Below, one piece after another: positions 20,605 to 29,560 of a stretch of 64,000 nucleotides of DNA; positions within the stretch are counted from its first letter, which is position 1, and each line of letters begins with the position of its first letter. Position numbers and translations under genes: made by a program. The notes beneath the pieces are model-generated. The model did not search any database, had not been told where the DNA came from, and saw only the letters and a program-made list of their open reading frames with translations. Source of the DNA: Lepidostoma basale (lineage: Eukaryota; Arthropoda; Insecta; Trichoptera; Lepidostomatidae); contig JAHDVF020000880.1 of NCBI GenBank assembly GCA_022606425.2, forward strand, positions 248,001 to 312,000, given 5' to 3'.

Positions 20605-20870
20605 TTTATGGTTTCTTGAACAATGATGTAAAACTTCATATTAAATAATTAATACGAATGAAAACGTCAGTTTTCTAGAAGTTTTATTATATTTTATGGG
20701 AATGACATATTTCCCTCTGCTAAGGCATTATCAAATGTCATTTGTGCCCTTCTAAGACACTTGATAATGCCTTAGAAGGGCGAAACATGTCATTCTCATA
20801 AAATATAATAAAACTTCTAGAAAACTGACATATTCATTCGTATTGGAAATTCATAGTGTTTCGGCCATAT
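20605..20870. repeat. Palindromic repeat with ribozyme-like cores
   Basis: The outer motif TTCTTGAACAATGATGTAAA is followed by two inverted arms (TTTCTAGAAGTTTTATTATA and its complement) that meet near 20745. The right arm has TTGATAA, a hairpin (GCCTTAGAAGGGC) and GAAACATGTC at 20761-20791. Near-identical organisation at 51705-51955 and 55775-56015 defines the family. Confidence 0.85.
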
Positions 20871-20879
20871 CGATTCGCC

Positions 20880-21335
20880 AAACTCGGGTAATATATTATA
20901 TATTATAGAAGAAATGTTGTACCAAATAGTACATGAGTTTATGAAACTGGTAAAAGTTGAAGAAATCTTACACAAGTCTACATCGCGATCAGCTAAGGCT
21001 TCTGCGATCGGTCGATTGACTGTGCCAAAACGCAGTCCTAGCACGAACTTTGGCGATCGAGCCTTCGCGGTAGCCGGCCCTTCAGCCTGGAACAATCTTC
21101 CAGCAGACCCTAAGTGCATTGAGAATCAGTCAGAGTTTAGATCGAGACTTAAAACGCACCTTTTCAAATTATGCTATCGTATTAGGAAGGGTTAATCGAC
21201 AGCGTTGAGTGCAGCCCTCATTCTAAATATGTTTATTTTTAACTAGTTCATAAAACGGAGCATTTTCTACAGCGCCCTTGAGATGAGTGCTCTGTAAATG
21301 CGCTCTATAAATTATCCAATTTATTATTATTATAT
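20880..21335 (+). mobile_element. CR1/L2-like LINE 3' end
   Basis: The open frame at 20914-21195 encodes SRSAKASAIGRLTVPKRSPS and NFGDRAFAVAGPSAWNNLPA, ending TFKLCYRIRKG. The 3' segment is GCGCCCTTGAGATGAGTGCT, then CGCTCTATAAATTATCCAA and (ATT)n. The end is intact but the copy is strongly 5'-truncated. Confidence 0.88.
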
Positions 21336-21339
21336 TAAA

Positions 21340-21785
21340 CTAACTAACCATCACGCCGTCTCCCCGAAGGGGTAGGCAGAAAGAATGGACTGCCACACTT
21401 TTCTTTCCTGACATATTTCTCTCGCTTCCTCAACATTCATACATCGTGTCATGCACGCGCGTTGATTTCTCTTTGCCCGACATTCAATATTTGATTTATT
21501 TGATCGTGCCACGTTTTCCTCGGTCTTCCTCTATTTCTGGTTCCATTTACATCGTTAACATATATATTTTTAACCATTCTTTCTTCATTCATTCTTTCCA
21601 TATGTCCAAACCATCTTAATGATCCTTTCATTATTTTGTTCATAACACCATCATTCGCACCGCATTCACTTCTTATATTTTCATTCGACAATCTATCATT
21701 CACAGAGTTTCTACACATTCGTCTAAGAGATCTCATTTCTATTGCGTCATTCATCTTGTGCCAGTTCCGTGCTTCGCTTACATTA
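21340..21785 (-). mobile_element. RTE-type LINE 3' end, least decayed copy
   Basis: The minus strand has an open frame (21449-21754) reading NDAIEMRSLRRMCRNSVNDR, SECGANDGVMNKIMKGSLRW, FGHMERMNEERMVKNIYVND and NRGRPRKTWHDQINQILNVG, before a deletion near the NRRACM block. The inverted tail starts AACTAACTAACCATCACGCC. The family is recent enough to keep long frames. Confidence 0.9.
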
Positions 21786-22339
21786 CTTTAATTTATTATA
21801 TTATATATTATATAAAACACTTTTGAACCGTTGCGTACTTCGGTCCATATCACGACTACAAGTATCCAGAAGATAAAAAAACAATATTGCTTTGGATCGG
21901 GCAGTTTGCGTGGGCCCGGTACACTATTGCCGCATGCCCACCATACCGCGACTAAAGATATTGACCGTTTGGCGTTTCCTGGAAGGACTTTGGCGCTGGG
22001 GTAAATAGTTTCTGCACCGTATCCGGGACACATGGCACCGGTGCAGGGGGCGCCCCCCGCCTCGCCCCCGGCCATTTAATAACACCCGAGTGATCGGTCG
22101 CGCCGCCCGCCTAACTACCTGCAAGTGGCGGACCAGACGCCTATATTTAAGAACAATTGTTTGCAATACATTAGTGTGACAAATTTGTAATACGTACAAC
22201 CTATTTTTCAAATACACTGTCATGCGAAACGACAATGGTTAATACATTACTTTAATAAAATATATCATTTTACAAACGCCAATATTATCATTAGAATCAT
22301 ATTGTTATTTGGGGATATACAAAAGTAAATAAAAGAAAC
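21786..22339. other. No gene seen
   Basis: Intron sequence with a GC-rich block at about 21,880-22,140. The two overlapping minus-strand frames (21788-22235) share this block and show no conserved motif. Confidence 0.4.
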
Positions 22340-22344
22340 ATAAT

Positions 22345-22500
22345 CAATTAATTTTACTGAAATTTCTTGATGGAAGTTCATTTTAAATAGTAATTAAACA
22401 AAACGATGTTTTTTAACTACTTCCACTTTTGTATTTATTTCGATAGCGACCGGTTTCGCAAGGCTCGCTGGCATCGACAGACTGTAAGTGTACAACAAAA
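22345..22500 (-). repeat. Ribozyme-like repeat, CTGTCGA family
   Basis: Reverse orientation. The terminus TTTACTGAAATTTCTTGATG is followed by AACTACTTCCACTTTTGTAT and the core. At 22448-22480 the minus strand reads CTGTCGA, a 5-bp stem (GCCAG with CTTGC, one mismatch), then GAAACCGGTC. Confidence 0.75.
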
Positions 22501-22689
22501 GTACCATTTTTCAAACGTTCTATATAAATACGTAAACTATAATAAAATTTCAAATACATTTTATTGAATATGAATATTCTTTAATACCTGTAATACCAAT
22601 ATTTAAATTCAGTAAGTTTTACCTAAATATTAAAAAACTGTTTTTGTATAGAATCATGTTTACCATCCCTGATCTGTATGTATATAAAG
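22501..22689. other. Spacer between inverted ribozyme-like repeats
   Basis: AT-rich, about 190 bp, no coding signal. Together with the flanking inverted copies (22345-22500 and 22690-22810) it may be the interior of one element. Confidence 0.4.
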
Positions 22690-22810
22690 GACTCGGTTTG
22701 CAATAGTGTCACCAGTCTGTCGATGCCAGCGAGCCTGGCGAAACCGGTCGCTGTCGAAATAAAGACAAATGTGGAAATAGTTAATAAAACATCGTTTTAT
22801 TTAATTTTTG
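22690..22810 (+). repeat. Ribozyme-like repeat, CTGTCGA family, forward copy
   Basis: Forward partner of 22345-22500: CACCAGTCTGTCGATGCCAG, then GCTGTCGAAATAAAGACAAA, TGGAAATAGTTAATAAAACA and the terminal ATCGTTTTATTTAATT. Confidence 0.75.
22717..22749 (+). ncRNA. Hammerhead-ribozyme-like RNA motif
   Basis: CTGTCGA is followed by an unpaired T, a perfect 5-bp stem (GCCAG with CTGGC) closing a CGAGC loop, then GAAAC, CG and GTC. The bases just outside (CAGT before, GCTG after) can form a 4-bp helix I. All three helices of a small type-I hammerhead are therefore possible. The single departure from consensus is T for A in CTGANGA. Identical core at 23364-23396. Confidence 0.45.
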
Positions 22811-22849
22811 TTTAAAATAAATAAAATTTGCATACATTTAAATTCAACA

Positions 22850-23130
22850 AATATAATAGACAGAAATAATAGACCACCACACTGTTCTTTCCTGACATAC
22901 TTACCACGCTTCCTGAACATTTATACAGTGTGTCATGCATGCACGTTGATTTCTCAGACTCCTCACGTGTTCGACATTGAATATTTGATTTATTCAATCG
23001 TGTCAAATTTTCTCCGGTCTTCCTCTATTCCCATATCCGTTTACGTCGTTTACATATACCTTCTTCACTATTCTGTTTTGATTCATTTTTTTATGTGTCC
23101 AATCCATCTTAACGACCCATTCATAATTAA
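22850..23130 (-). mobile_element. RTE-type LINE fragment
   Basis: TTCTTTCCTGACATACTTAC, CGTCGTTTACATATACCTTC and ATGTGTCCAATCCATCTTAA match the minus orientation of the (GTTA)n-tailed LINE. The terminal tail itself is missing. Confidence 0.75.
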
Positions 23131-23354
23131 AACCATAGACATATTAATATTTCAACCGTATTGATTAGGCAGAGGTGAAAAAATGTGTTTTCTTTTATAT
23201 AAATATGGTAAATACTATAAATTAATTGATAAATAAAGCTATTGAAAGTCTTATAAATAATAGGAGACTAACGGAAACGTGGGCAACACCAAATCTATCA
23301 TATTTTTGAAATTAGAACGATTCACGCATATTCTGCGGCGGATTAATTGAAAAC

Positions 23355-23470
23355 AAGACCAGTCTGTCGATGCCAGCGAGCCTGGCGAAACCGGTCGCTG
23401 TCTAAATAAAGACAAAAGTGGAAGTAGTTAAAAAACATCGTTTTATTTAATTATTATTTGAAAACAATTT
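23355..23470 (+). repeat. Ribozyme-like repeat, CTGTCGA family, second forward copy
   Basis: Same sequence as 22690-22810 through AGTCTGTCGATGCCAGCGAG and GTGGAAGTAGTTAAAAAACA, ending TTTTATTTAATTATTATTTG. The core at 23364-23396 is identical to 22717-22749. Confidence 0.75.
23364..23396 (+). ncRNA. Hammerhead-ribozyme-like RNA motif
   Basis: Identical core to 22717-22749: CTGTCGA, stem GCCAG with CTGGC, GAAAC, CG, GTC. Conservation of the folded part between copies whose flanks differ favours a functional RNA or recent common origin. Confidence 0.45.
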
Positions 23471-23479
23471 ATCAGTTAG

Positions 23480-23995
23480 TCAAAATGATCTTGTCAGTGA
23501 AATAATGAGACAAGTCAACAAGGCTTCGGCGGTATTAGGTTGTCTCAAGAAGATCATATGGAAAAACAAGTATATGAGAACTGACAGTAAGGTCGGAATA
23601 TACAAAACTTGCGTAAGGCCTATACTGATATATAGGATTGAGACCAGAGCGGATACCACAAGAACGAAGGCTAAAGTGCGTGGCAAAGATGTGGACGCTG
23701 AGGATGATAACAGGAAAGACTCTTCGAGATAGGGCGAGGAACTCGGCTATCGGCGAAACTTGCAAGGTGGAAGATGTCGTAAGATGGGGCAGAAAACGTT
23801 AAGATACTGGAATGCGCACGTGCAGAGGATGGATCCCAATTCCACACGCTATGGCGCATCAGATTCCTGCTGGCTACCGTCCCCTCGGAAACCCGTCAAA
23901 GAGATGGAGGGATAGCTGGGAGTCGACCTCCTAAGAGAGGCCAGCCTGATTACAGGAACAGGCCAAAGGTCTAAAAGAAGAAGAAGAAATTATCC
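23480..23995 (+). mobile_element. LINE reverse-transcriptase C-terminal fragment
   Basis: The frame at 23505-23732 encodes RQVNKASAVLGCLKKIIWKN and SKVGIYKTCVRPILIYRIET, a LINE segment beyond the catalytic block. A frameshifted continuation has RPLGNPSKRWRDSWEST and ends AGAAGAAGAAGAAAT. Confidence 0.8.
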
Positions 23996-24399
23996 TCTCC
24001 CTCTTACCACTTTAGAGATCAAATGTAAAATCGCATCATTATCACACGATTAAAACATATGACTAGTTGTAAGAGACAATCTGATTGTACGAACGATACA
24101 TGAATGAAACGTGTATGTCGGCCTGATTTATTATGTATCCATCAGCCGAGGAAGTTTTCCAGTTTCTGTATACGTACAATTTTTTTGTCTTAATCTAGTA
24201 AATTATGTATTGAGTTATAGAACAACATTTAGCAGTAGAATAATTTTATGTTCGATATTGGATCCTTAATATTTTCATTACCAGTTCGTAAATAAACTAT
24301 CAGCTTATATTTGACATGTTACTTTACTAGGATAAAAACTATTACATTCAATATATCTTAGTACCATTAAATGTACACCGTTATCCTAATACCGAATAT

Positions 24400-24482
24400 C
24401 CTTATCACGCCGTCTCTCCGAAGGGATAGACAGAAAAAATGGACCGCCATACTGTTCTTTCCTGAAATACTTTTCTCGCTTC
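24400..24482 (-). mobile_element. RTE-type LINE 3' end, interrupted (part 1)
   Basis: CACGCCGTCTCTCCGAAGGG followed by GGACCGCCATACTGTTCTTT. The copy stops at CTCGCTTCCT, where another LINE fragment begins. The other part is at 24945-25035. Confidence 0.75.
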
Positions 24483-24944
24483 CTTGGCTGATTAGACCAG
24501 TCCTAACATATGCCTCGGAAACTTGGACGCTCACTAAACGGGATGAAAACAAAATAAACTGCTTCGAAAGGAAGATCCTCCGCAGAATCTTCGGACCCAT
24601 TAAGGATGGTCAGACGTGGAGAAGGAGATACAACACAGAGCTCTACGATCTATACCCGGACGTCAGCGTGGTCAAGTTTATAATGATGAATAGACTGCGC
24701 TGGCTAGGGCACTTGCACCGCATGGGAGATCTGGAGCCCCCCAAAAGAGTGTTGTATGACAAGCCAGCAGGGCGAAGAAGTATCGGTAGGTCGAGACTGC
24801 GATGGCTGGATGGTGCCGTGGCAGATTGTCGGGTCCTGGAGCAGCAAGACTGGGAGGTGGCGGCCAGAGATAGGACGGGATGGAGACATTTCTTGGAGGA
24901 GGCCAAGACCCAACAAGGGTTGTAGCGCCGGAGAAGACGAAGGA
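24483..24944 (+). mobile_element. LINE fragment nested in an RTE copy
   Basis: The plus strand encodes LIRPVLTYASETWTLTKRDE, CFERKILRRIFGPIKDGQTW, MMNRLRWLGHLHRMGDLEPP and RSRLRWLDGAVADCRVLEQQ, ending EEAKTQQGL and an AGAAGACGAAGG tail. Open across the C-terminal ~150 aa, so it is a fairly young insertion, but the 5' end of the LINE is missing. Confidence 0.85.
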
Positions 24945-25035
24945 AAAGAATTTTCATTCGACACTATCATATACAGATTTAACACACATTCGTCTTAGAG
25001 ATCTCATTTCTACTGCATTTATTCTACTTTCATCC
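24945..25035 (-). mobile_element. RTE-type LINE fragment, interrupted (part 2)
   Basis: TTTTCATTCGACACTATCAT and AGAGATCTCATTTCTACTGC are the 5' part of the same LINE type as 24400-24482. Relative to intact copies about 300 bp are missing between the two parts, so the insertion came with a target deletion or two copies are involved. Confidence 0.65.
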
Positions 25036-25259
25036 TTCTATTATTTACTTATTTTCTGAAAAAATATTTTTTAAATGCGCTGTTTCATAAAATTAATTTA
25101 CCACAAAGGAAAGACTGACCAAATAGTTGTTTGGCGGTCTTCGGTTGTTTCTTAAATCTAACGTCGCTATCTTTACACTTTAAACTAACAGTGAGATTAT
25201 GCGTGGAACGCTAAAAGCAAGATCGTTGAAACTTGATTTATTAACTCTTGCGGGAATCG
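25036..25259. other. No gene; target sequence of the pogo element
   Basis: Complex, non-repetitive sequence (AACGTCGCTATCTTTACACT). Together with 26351-26700 it was contiguous before the pogo insertion. It could be conserved intronic sequence of dan; not proven. Confidence 0.35.
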
Positions 25260-25261
25260 TA

Positions 25262-26348
25262 GGGGAGATGTAGGCAATGGGAGTCAGTTGGCAATGGGAG
25301 TCACCCCTTTAAATCGAAAACAATACGCGTGATGGCGGTTTCAGTGACGTCATACGCTAGCTGTTTGCCGGTAACATCCGCGGTAGGCAGCTTACTCAGT
25401 TCGCATCACGTGCTAGAGAGTGGTAGACGTAACAAGTTTTCGGGCCCTTCTGATCTAATTTTTCGAGTGGACAAATCCGAAGGTAAGGATCAAACTACTT
25501 AGTGTTTATTTTTGCGCTTGTGATATGTAATGACTAAAGCATTTTAGATCGTGATCTCAAACCCATTTTACCACTATCACTTTTACTTTTATGTCAAGGT
25601 AGGTTTTTTCTCTTTTTTACCGATGTAGGCAATCGGAGTCAGGTGACCCTTATTGTTAACATTTCCTGTCTTCGATAAAATAATCTTATTTTTGGTTTGT
25701 AGATACCGAACGTTCGTCCTAGAAAGACAAATAAGGCTAACTGGTCTATAGCTAACCTGAAAAAGGCCGTGGAGCTCATCGATGAACAAGGTTATTCAAT
25801 AAGGAAAGCCGCGAAAACAATGAACATCCCATTTTCGATTCTTCAGAAGAGGTACGCGAAAAAAATAGATATAGAAGAAAATTCTGCAGGGATCGAACAA
25901 TACTTCAGCGTCAGATATGAACACTGATGACTTGTACCAGGACGACAAAAACGATGATGCAGAAGATTCTGACAACCAATGTCTTGTATGCGGCGAATTC
26001 GGGCGAGATAATGAGATGTGGTTCCGATGCACTTCATGTGGGCTTTGGGCTCATTCAGATTGCACTGGGTGGGACTCAGCTTGCAATTATGTGTACGATT
26101 TGTGTTGACCCCCATTGCCAACATGCTGATCACCATTGCCAACAGATGTGGGCAATGGTGGTCAAACCTGTTTTTTTTTTAAAATGATTATTGTTCCAAA
26201 AGTAAAAAGCCAAAGTGATTAAAGGTGATCTCAATTAATAGTTTAATAACTAAAGTTTATAATAAGGCTTAAGCAATAAATAGTTAACTAATAGTTTGGT
26301 TTTTTTTTCAATTCTCGCTTAAGTGACTCCTATTACCTACATCTCCCC
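25262..26348 (+). mobile_element. Internally deleted pogo-type transposon with psq HTH and Cys-His finger
   Basis: Ends are ~25-bp inverted repeats (left GGGGAGATGTAGGCAATGGG; right, in reverse, GGGGAGATGTAGGTAATAGG) flanked by TA at 25260-25261 and 26349-26350, as in Tc1/mariner/pogo elements. 25703-25927 encodes a pipsqueak/pogo-type helix-turn-helix (NLKKAVELIDEQGYSIRKAA, then KTMNIPFSILQKRY) that begins with ATA where related proteins start with ATG. In another frame 25917-26108 encodes CLVCGEFGRDNEMWFRCTSC followed by GLWAHSDCTGWD, the Cys/His finger usual at the C terminus of such transposases. The whole DDE catalytic core is deleted between them, so it cannot move by itself. It lies inside the intron of dan, itself a psq-domain gene. 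Confidence 0.85.
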
Positions 26349-26350
26349 TA

Positions 26351-26789
26351 AATTGAAAGTTTTTACGCCGCACAAGTCGCGATAAGAGATGCTTATGAAA
26401 TCTGAACATTCTTTTCATTAAGTGTTATCGCCCTGAGCTGCGAGTAGCCACTAAACAAATAGAAAGTCGTGAGTTACCCCAATCATTGATACCCGACGAG
26501 TACCTACCCATTATCCCATTTAGCTTTGTTAACTGTGTTTACGGTTACTCGTATCCCTTGCACCCATCCGCCGGACAACAAATGAATAACACGCGATTTT
26601 GAAACCGTTCGATTTGGCAGCGCCGCCACCGCCGACATCGGTGGAAATATTTAACTATCACTTCAACTTTCTGCAACCCTAAATTAAGACCATTTTAAAA
26701 TATACAGTCCAGCAAACAAAATCTAGACTCAATAAAAACAAAACATACCCAATGATATAAATTTTAAAGAAATAACGATAATAAAAGTG
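26351..26789. other. No gene seen; complex intronic sequence
   Basis: No repeat similarity noticed. 26,430-26,650 has balanced composition (ATTTGGCAGCGCCGCCACCG) with no open coding exon. A candidate for a conserved regulatory element of dan. Confidence 0.35.
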
Positions 26790-26896
26790 TGTCCTAGAAG
26801 TTTTATTATATTTTATGTGAATGACATTATCTAATGTGTTTTGTGCGGCACATTTGATAATGCCTCAGACAGGCGAAACACGTCATTCGCCTAATA
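26790..26896 (+). repeat. Palindromic repeat, cut by a pogo insertion
   Basis: CTAGAAGTTTTATTATATTT starts the left arm. The right arm has TTGATAA (26854-26860), a hairpin GCCTCAGACAGGC, then GAAACACGTC ending at 26884. It breaks at a TA where the next element begins. Confidence 0.75.
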
Positions 26897-27540
26897 CAGT
26901 AGAACCTCGATTAGTCCGGATAAGGACAAATCCAGATAAAAGAAAAAAATATATGATTGACAGGAAAAGACAAGTATATTTAGTATGAATAATTTTTATT
27001 TATTTAGATTTATAAATAGTTATATTTTAAATATTTTTTATTAAAAAAACTCAATTATCTATATCTGTTTAAAGCTAGCTTTTCTTTTTGAAGCTGCCGA
27101 ATCGCGAATACTTTTAAGACATAAGTTGTCCTGAATTACACCCTTCTTGACTCTCAAACCACTTCATGGCGACATCTAAACACTGAAAAGCTTCAGAATG
27201 TGTAGGACCAATATCTCCCTCCTCGCAAATCTCTACTTCGTCTTCTTCGTCTCTGATATTTATTTAATTATTTCCTAATCATTCAAAATTTGGAATCCAC
27301 GATCGTTTGCATCGCAATTTAACCACTCAGTTAAATCTTCTTCGTCGCAAGTAGCACATATTGAAATATGAGCTGTTGTTTCCGCGATGTTTCCTTTATC
27401 AACTTTCTACTGCGTTACTGAAACTTACTGATAGTCTTTTCAAAAATTTGTTCCATGATTTTTCTGATCTGGTTTAAACATTCGATAGATGGGTAGGTGC
27501 ATTGTCTCGTAATAGTAACGTTTTTCCCCTTTTACTATAT
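26897..27540 (-). mobile_element. Pogo/Tigger-like transposon, 3' part with transposase C terminus
   Basis: The terminus CAGTAGAACCTCGATTAGTC next to a TA is typical of pogo/Tigger inverted repeats. The minus strand encodes CDEEDLTEWLNCDANDRGFQ, then DIGPTHSEAFQCLDVAMKWF and SQEGCNSGQLMS, the acidic C-terminal tail of DDE-type pogo/jerky transposases, with stops and shifts. The DDE core and the other end are missing. Different from the element at 25262. Confidence 0.75.
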
Positions 27541-27665
27541 AGATAGAAATGAGATCTTTTAAAATAATGTGTGGTAAATCCTAAATATCGTGGCCGACAT
27601 TCAATTCAACCATCACGGAAAGGTCGTGATGGTTAGTTAGTTAGTTTATATCGTTAGTTAGTTAG
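27541..27665 (+). mobile_element. RTE-type LINE fragment with tail
   Basis: AGAAATGAGATCTTTTAAAA, then a large deletion, then GGTCGTGATGGTTAGTTAG and further GTTAGTTAG repeats. Confidence 0.7.
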
Positions 27666-27769
27666 TTCATATCGAAACATAACTACAAAAAACCCCTCAA
27701 AATTGGAAAAAAATGGGTTTTAATTCGTAAAAAAAACGTACGAGGATATAGATATAGGTACCTACGTAT

Positions 27770-28165
27770 GGACGATGCTGTTATTGTGGAGTGCTCGGGT
27801 GTGCCTCTATCGTCTCCCGCGGCCAGTAATTTCTAGTAACGGTATACGGCGTGATGTACGCGGGTACATACGAGTAGATGGCTTGCGTGCCAGACGGGCC
27901 AGCAAATATATCGGCTCCGCGTTATCTGCCTCGCCGATCTCGCCGCGGTCCCTGGCGGCTGGCGGCGCGGCTCTCTGTTATTTCTTTCGTCCCGTCAGGC
28001 CTGACCCGAGCCCCCCGCCCGAGGGCCGAGGCCCGAGCCGCACGTAAAGCTCGCAGCCAGCTTATCCGCGGCGCTCGCGGGGTGGCGGTGGCGGTGGCGC
28101 GGGGGGCGCTGTCCCCTTCGCGGACTTTGATCGGCCAAACCAGGGATGCGAAACAATTCTTTTAA
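27770..28165. promoter_or_regulatory. GC- and CpG-rich patch in the dan intron
   Basis: Open in two frames on the plus strand (27775-28165), but with Arg/Ala/Pro-rich content and no motif. It could be an internal promoter or enhancer of dan, or a fragment of an unknown GC-rich repeat. The sequence alone does not decide. Confidence 0.35.
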
Positions 28166-28500
28166 AATACTGACATTTTATAACTAACTAACTCCTCTGA
28201 TCCTCGCCTGAACTCCCGCTGTTATGTACACATGAGATAGTTTCCAGTAGCTCTGTTTTTTTTTTAATTTTTTTTTTCTGTATTCTGTTTAATGAATAAA
28301 TTAACATTTCGGCGGGACATAGAGGAAATGGGTAGTTTAAATGTGGCCTGGGGGACTCTTGTCTTTCTTTAATCACAAAAGCCCAGTAACTAGAGTCCCG
28401 CATGGACGAGGGACGGGCCTAGGGATTGATAGAGGGAAGCTGACGAAAGGCGACGTCAGCTTCGGGAAAGCGGTGGGACTCCTAAGTCCCTATGAACTTA
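28166..28500. other. No gene seen
   Basis: Contains a small inverted repeat, GAAGCTGACG with CGTCAGCTTC (28,436-28,471). The 71-aa minus-strand frame is low complexity. Confidence 0.4.
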
Positions 28501-28504
28501 AAAA

Positions 28505-28740
28505 AAACTAACTAACTAATTATCACGCCATTTCCCCAGAAGGGAAGGTAGAGAAGATGGACCGCCAAACTGTTCCATCCTGACATATCTCGCGCCTCTC
28601 TTACATTCACACATTGTTGAATGTTCCTACTTCGAACATGACCGCCTTTCAGTATTTGGTTTGGTAATTTAGTCATACCATGTCTTCCTTGGCCTTCCTC
28701 GACTTATTTTTCCAAACGCACTACTTGTATATATGAAAAT
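28505..28740 (-). mobile_element. RTE-type LINE 3' end, diverged
   Basis: ACTAACTAACTAATTATCAC, GACCGCCAAACTGTTCCATC and CTCTTACATTCACACATTG match the inverted 3' end of the (GTTA)n-tailed LINE. Confidence 0.75.
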
Positions 28741-28814
28741 AAATAATTAACTTAAATTTTATTAAATGTTTAAATTTGAAAACATTGTTATTATTATATA
28801 AAAGTTACTAAAAG

Positions 28815-28955
28815 GGGGCCACACTCGAAGTCGGAAAAATCGACGAGTGTGGATGTTAGGTACGATTTATGATCCAGTGTGCAGTGTGGTGGTCCAGCCT
28901 CCTTCCCTACCTCTCCGGGGAAACGGCGTGATGGTTAGTTAGTTAGTTTTTTCGA
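28815..28955 (+). mobile_element. RTE-type LINE 3' terminal stub
   Basis: GGGGAAACGGCGTGATGG followed by TTAGTTAGTTAG, preceded by CGAAGTCGGAAAAATCGACG. Confidence 0.8.
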
Positions 28956-29279
28956 CACAATATTGAAAAATGCTACAGAAAACGAAGGCCCCAGTGTCAA
29001 TCAAATAAATTGGATGCTTATTTGCTTAAGAGTTTTTTTACTATGTAATAAATTTATAGCAAGCTCTTCAAATTTTAATAATGAATAGTTTTCACGTCTG
29101 TATTTATAAACTCAGTAAAGGGAGAAAAGTTTAATTTACATTAAAGTAAAACAATTTATGGAGAGGTTATAATTATTATACAGGTATTTTTACCGTTCTT
29201 ATCTGATTATGACATAAATCATCACATTAATTTAACACCAAAAGAACGAATATGTAAAAAAAAATGTGTTATTATTCAA
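28956..29279. other. No gene seen
   Basis: AT-rich intron sequence without repeat or coding signal. Confidence 0.4.
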
Positions 29280-29560
29280 TTACACGTGAAATAATTGCAA
29301 ATGTCTACGACCCCTGGCGCAGAGTCGGCATTTGCGGGGGCGAAATAAGTCCCTCGGAGAGGGGGGGCGAGGGGCCGCCTTGACTGGGTACCTGACGCGG
29401 GCGTCACGTACAGCCCCCGCCCCCCGCAATAACTCGCGCCCCCGCCGGACCGGCCCGAGGGGGGCGCCCTCCTAACGATTCGGGGACAATCGTCTCGGGG
29501 CTATTCCGATAGCGCTGATGTTAACGAATTGGGCACTTTGTCAATGTCGGAATTATTTAT
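29280..29560. promoter_or_regulatory. GC-rich patch 1.5 kb upstream of dan exon 2
   Basis: Strong CpG and G-run content (GGAGAGGGGGGGCGAGGGGC). No exon found. Possible regulatory element or alternative promoter for the large exon. Confidence 0.35.

Noticed and set aside
27775..28165. 90- and 95-codon plus-strand frames
   Set aside because: Two frames open together in a GC-rich island, with no recognisable domain and no good splice or start context.
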